Of a stretch of 64,000 nucleotides of DNA, positions 60,701-64,000 are shown in pieces; within the stretch, counting starts at the first letter, position 1; the number at the start of each line of letters is the position of its first letter. This DNA is from Gnetum montanum (lineage: Eukaryota; Streptophyta; Gnetopsida; Gnetales; Gnetaceae): NCBI GenBank assembly GCA_015680685.1, contig MNCI01016384.1:534717-598716 (forward strand), read 5' to 3'. Both the position numbers and the translations under genes were made by a program. The notes beneath the pieces are model-generated. The model was not told the origin of the DNA, ran no database searches, and saw only the letters and a list, made by a program, of their open reading frames with translations.

Positions 60701-63145
60701 CCAAGCTCTTGAAGATGACTTCAATTTCATTTGGATGTTCTAGACTCCTTCTAGCATGCTTCCTTAGGTTCCAACTTACACATGGAATTCAAGTTATAAA
60801 TTGTATTTTTTGGGGATGATGGACTAACTACCCTATCTCAGCACACCCCCTGCATTAGCATAGAGGGATTGACATAGCCTCTTCTAAGCCTAGTTTACCT
60901 ACCTTTTTCTCGTGTTCATCCAAAATAACTCTAGGTTATGTTGATATGCCTCTATTGACTCTTAGGCATTGATGAATTTCTTTGTTTTTATTTGAAAACT
61001 ATAAATACCTAAGATAATCTCTCATAGTTAATAACTTCATTCCTAGCATTTTGATTTGGCTTTTGACATCTAGTTTCATAAGAAGAGATCTTTCTCCCTT
61101 AGTTAATTTGATTCCTTTTCTTATCTATTTGTGTTTTAAGTCATCATTTTCACAAGTACAATTAGACTCTATCAAAGTGCTACCTTCCATATATAGCCTA
61201 AAATGATTCGGTCAATGTAGAGTCTAGTGTTTGTATGGTGAATAAAGCTTATGATTTTTCCTTATTCTACCATTCATGCCTTAAACGCTACGATAGTAAA
61301 AAAACATTAAATATTAAAAATAATAAAAATATTTATTTAGTTCTCATTTTTTAAAGTTGTGATAATTCGTCCTTGCCCAAGAAGGTCATAACTATATGGC
61401 ATGGTGTTAGGTCATCAAGGTTGTAGCTAAGAGCTAGTTTTATTGCATTTCATATGTGGTGTTGCACTTGTCCTAAAGAAAGAGTGTAATACCAGCATTG
61501 CACCTATCCCCAAGAGGGATTATGATGTATGTGTATTTATGAATGTTTTGTTCCTTATAATTCTAAAATCCATAAAAATTATAAAACATAAATAATAAAT
61601 ATTTTCTCTCTCTCACCATGGAAACACAAGTCTCTAGTTTTCTTATATGTATTTTAATATATTTTATATTTATTAAATGCAACAACATACATGAGTGTTC
61701 TTGGAAATTCACTCAGAATTTTCTTTAAAGATTACAACCAAATCACATTGTAATTTACATGATAAATGTCATTAGTTCAAAATTTTTGGGAGCCCTATTA
61801 GGAGAATGGATGTTAGAATCCAAAACATCTTTTAACAATATTTACTCCTAAAACATATAGTCTAATTAGAATTTTATAATTCAATATTGTTTGTAAGTAT
61901 TAAACCCATAATTTAGAGTTTCCAAATCAATAGTATTAATACTAGATTCAATATCTACATATAGATAAATAAGAAGTAAACATATAAATTTGAGTTTTTG
62001 AATGAAGAGCCTTACCACGAAACTCAATATCTACATGTACATAAACACACAAAGATTTATATAACCAAACATACTTAGTGTACATAAGTTCTATTCATGA
62101 TAAAAAAGAAAATATTTAAACTTGAACTAGAAATCTCTTTAAGCCTTCTATCACTTACAAGATATAGTGGGAGTGGAGTAAATATTTCAATAACAAAATA
62201 TGTTTAGGGCATGAGCTTTACTAATCATAAAATACAAGAGTAGAAGCCCATTATTGGTACCAAAAATTTTCTCATACCAAAAAGAATATAATTGACTAAT
62301 GAGTTATGCTACCATACTAGCGTGTGAGTTACTTGTTTGGAGTTCAAAATAGAAATAAATAATATATATACATACAAATGTGATCATATAATTCAATTAA
62401 ATAAAAATAAAACATAGAGAGACAAGAGAACTCTGATTCAACATAAATCTTAAATATGTGAAAAAGTGTAGATACCAACATAAAAAAATGCAACAAACAT
62501 AGATGATTCCTTCATAAATAAGAGCATTATGCCCTTCTGCATGTCAATAGAATGAAATAGGACACCTGCAAATGTCTTTGGTTCGATAAGATTTCATCAT
62601 ATGAAATTTCTCACTGAGATTTTTATTTAGAAATGTGGCATCCATCACCTTCTCCTACAATCCACAAAAGTTGTAGTCTTCTTCATGATCCTTGCTTAAC
62701 AGCATTAATCCAAGCCTTCTCAAATGGAGTAGATTTTCCATCAATGATGTTTTTCCACTAATATGTTGAGCATCATAGTCAACAAATCACCTTCATAGAT
62801 AAACATACGAGTTCAATGGCAAATTTGGTGGTGTGAATGTGTTGAGGATTTGTATTGACAACATCAAGGAGAAGATATGCAAGAAGATGAACAATAATAA
62901 GTACAGGCAACTCTACAAGCCTAATTGTAGAAAGAAAAGGAAATAAGTGTATTCTATCTATATGTTTTTTGAGACGTAGGATGTTTAATTTAATTCACTT
63001 CCTTTTTCTTTTTTTTATTGTTATTTTAATGCCCTAGTTCTAATTCCCTAAATCTACATATGACTTCTATTTTTTTATTTGGAGGAAGAGTTTTGGATGT
63101 GTTTTCATTAAAAGTGATGATCTTATCTTATAAAAAAAAAATATT
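57741..63145. other. Unassigned AT-rich region
   Basis: No LTR, repeat array or gene was recognised. A purine-rich stretch lies at 58,480-58,620. Two short coding-like fragments on the plus strand are unidentified: about 60,150-60,241 (SLEEHLLDIELESLSQKED, acidic) and about 62,800-62,946 (FGGVNVLRICIDNIKEK followed by a basic tail). The 5' LTRs of copies B and C were looked for here and not found. Confidence 0.35.
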
Positions 63146-64000
63146 TCTTCCATAAAACACCTCATATAAAATTCATGCTAAGCCTAAAAAGTCTTAAATC
63201 CTAAGTTTACATTGTGATTTGATGGAAATTTAAAGGTAAAAATAATTGTCTTATTTTCCCATCAAAAATACTACCCTATGGCCTTGTTCTAGAGATGTTT
63301 TGAGAATATTTCAATGTGTGGAATGAAATTTATAGCAAAAAAGTTTTGAGTTTCATTTATGCAAGCTTTTAAGGGTCCAAAATGTTAATATGTGCCAAAA
63401 TTTGGTAGCAATAGCCAAAAATGTTGGTAGTTCACATGTTAGAATTTGGACCATGAAAATAACCTGAAACACCACCAAATTTGGCAGCAAAACTCTCACA
63501 CATTGGAACCCTATATGAAAAGAATTTGGACCATGAAATTGACCAAAATATTCTACCAAATATGGTAGAAAAAGCTCCACATGTTGGTGGCCCACATGCT
63601 GCAATTTTGGGTGGTGAAAAGTTCCATAGACATTAGTATTTTAGCCTGAAATGTCAAAAACGTTGGTATGCTACACATTGTATATTTTGGTCATCAAAAG
63701 CATAAAAAATGTTATAGGGAATATCAAAAAATTTACTAGAAATCAGCCAAAATTAAGTCAGCAGAGAATTAGCAAATGTATAGCCTATTTAATTCAACAT
63801 TTGCATCATTTTCAGGACTTTTGGTTAATTTCTCTTTCAATTGAACTTGAGACTTTTGGAGCAAGGAAAAACCTAAAAGTTCATAGCCTTCACTACCAAC
63901 ATAAATCACCATAGCAATAGAACATATAGTAGCAATCACCCCAATGTAGATCAATTTAGGTGGTTGCTGCAGATCAATGTAGAATACATCTTGCCCCATA
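63146..64000 (+). repeat. Partial Tat-like LTR, cut by the window edge
   Basis: It aligns with the LTR of copy B (29,304-30,495) in the opposite orientation: CCATAAAACACCTC at the start, then TTAAATCCTAAGTTTACATTG, TTTAAAGGTA, subrepeats with CCAACATG and CACATG themes at 63,370-63,680, and GCAGATCAATGTAGAATACATC near the window end. Whether it is a 5', 3' or solo LTR cannot be told. Confidence 0.7.

Noticed and set aside
57741-63145. Search for 5' LTRs of copies B and C
   Set aside because: No sequence matching the LTR landmarks (GAGGCC end block, CACCCCATGAAAC block) was found in this stretch.
63353-63604. Minus-strand open frame of 83 codons
   Set aside because: It lies within LTR subrepeats; similar frames arise on both strands of the related LTR at 30.0-30.2 kb.

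Overview
This is nuclear DNA from a large, repeat-rich plant genome. It is AT-rich, no intact protein-coding gene is visible, and nearly everything recognisable is a decayed Ty3/gypsy LTR retrotransposon or the tandem repeats belonging to one. The age, nesting and density of the elements would suit a gymnosperm (conifer-like) genome. That assignment is an inference: no host gene is complete enough to name the organism.

Three copies of one Tat-lineage-like family are present: A (+, about 6.5-15.7 kb), B (-, about 29.3-47.3 kb) and C (-, about 50.2-57.7 kb). Each pol pseudogene reads linker, reverse transcriptase (RT), a Ty3-type RNase H, a second archaeal-type RNase H, integrase and a GPY/F-like tail. 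The same pol start is seen in all three, and none has a recognisable gag or protease upstream of RT. Instead each has a long leader of diverged ~190-bp tandem repeats. Five LTRs of the wider family are seen: 14.2-15.7, 25.4-26.6 (solo, with TSD TAGGT), 29.3-30.5, 50.2-51.7 and 63.1-64.0 kb (cut by the window edge).

Copy B is split inside integrase by a younger Athila-type element at 32,690-39,835. That insertion has an exact 5-bp target duplication (CCATG), two ~0.83-kb LTRs, a TGGCGCC-type primer site, gag and a protease pseudogene, but no RT, RNase H or integrase. A related solo LTR lies at 45.9-46.7 kb in the leader of copy B.

Another element, 15.9-27.5 kb, is bounded by ~570-bp LTRs and a 4-of-5 target duplication. 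Its 10.5-kb interior has no retroelement gene. It holds an ~80-bp repeat array, a 45-bp minisatellite, a trace of a CCR4/Angel-like nuclease on the minus strand, and the solo LTR at 25.4 kb.

The most unusual item is a multi-exon pseudogene present twice, at 1.4-4.5 kb (-) and 47.4-50.2 kb (+). The copies share exon order and several GT-AG intron positions. The first exon resembles an FCP1/NIF-type HAD phosphatase domain; the later exons resemble uncharacterised plant transposon-associated proteins. Each copy lies head-to-head with a Tat-like leader (A and B), and the second copy is cut by the 3' LTR of copy C. The 57.7-63.1 kb stretch is AT-rich with nothing identifiable.
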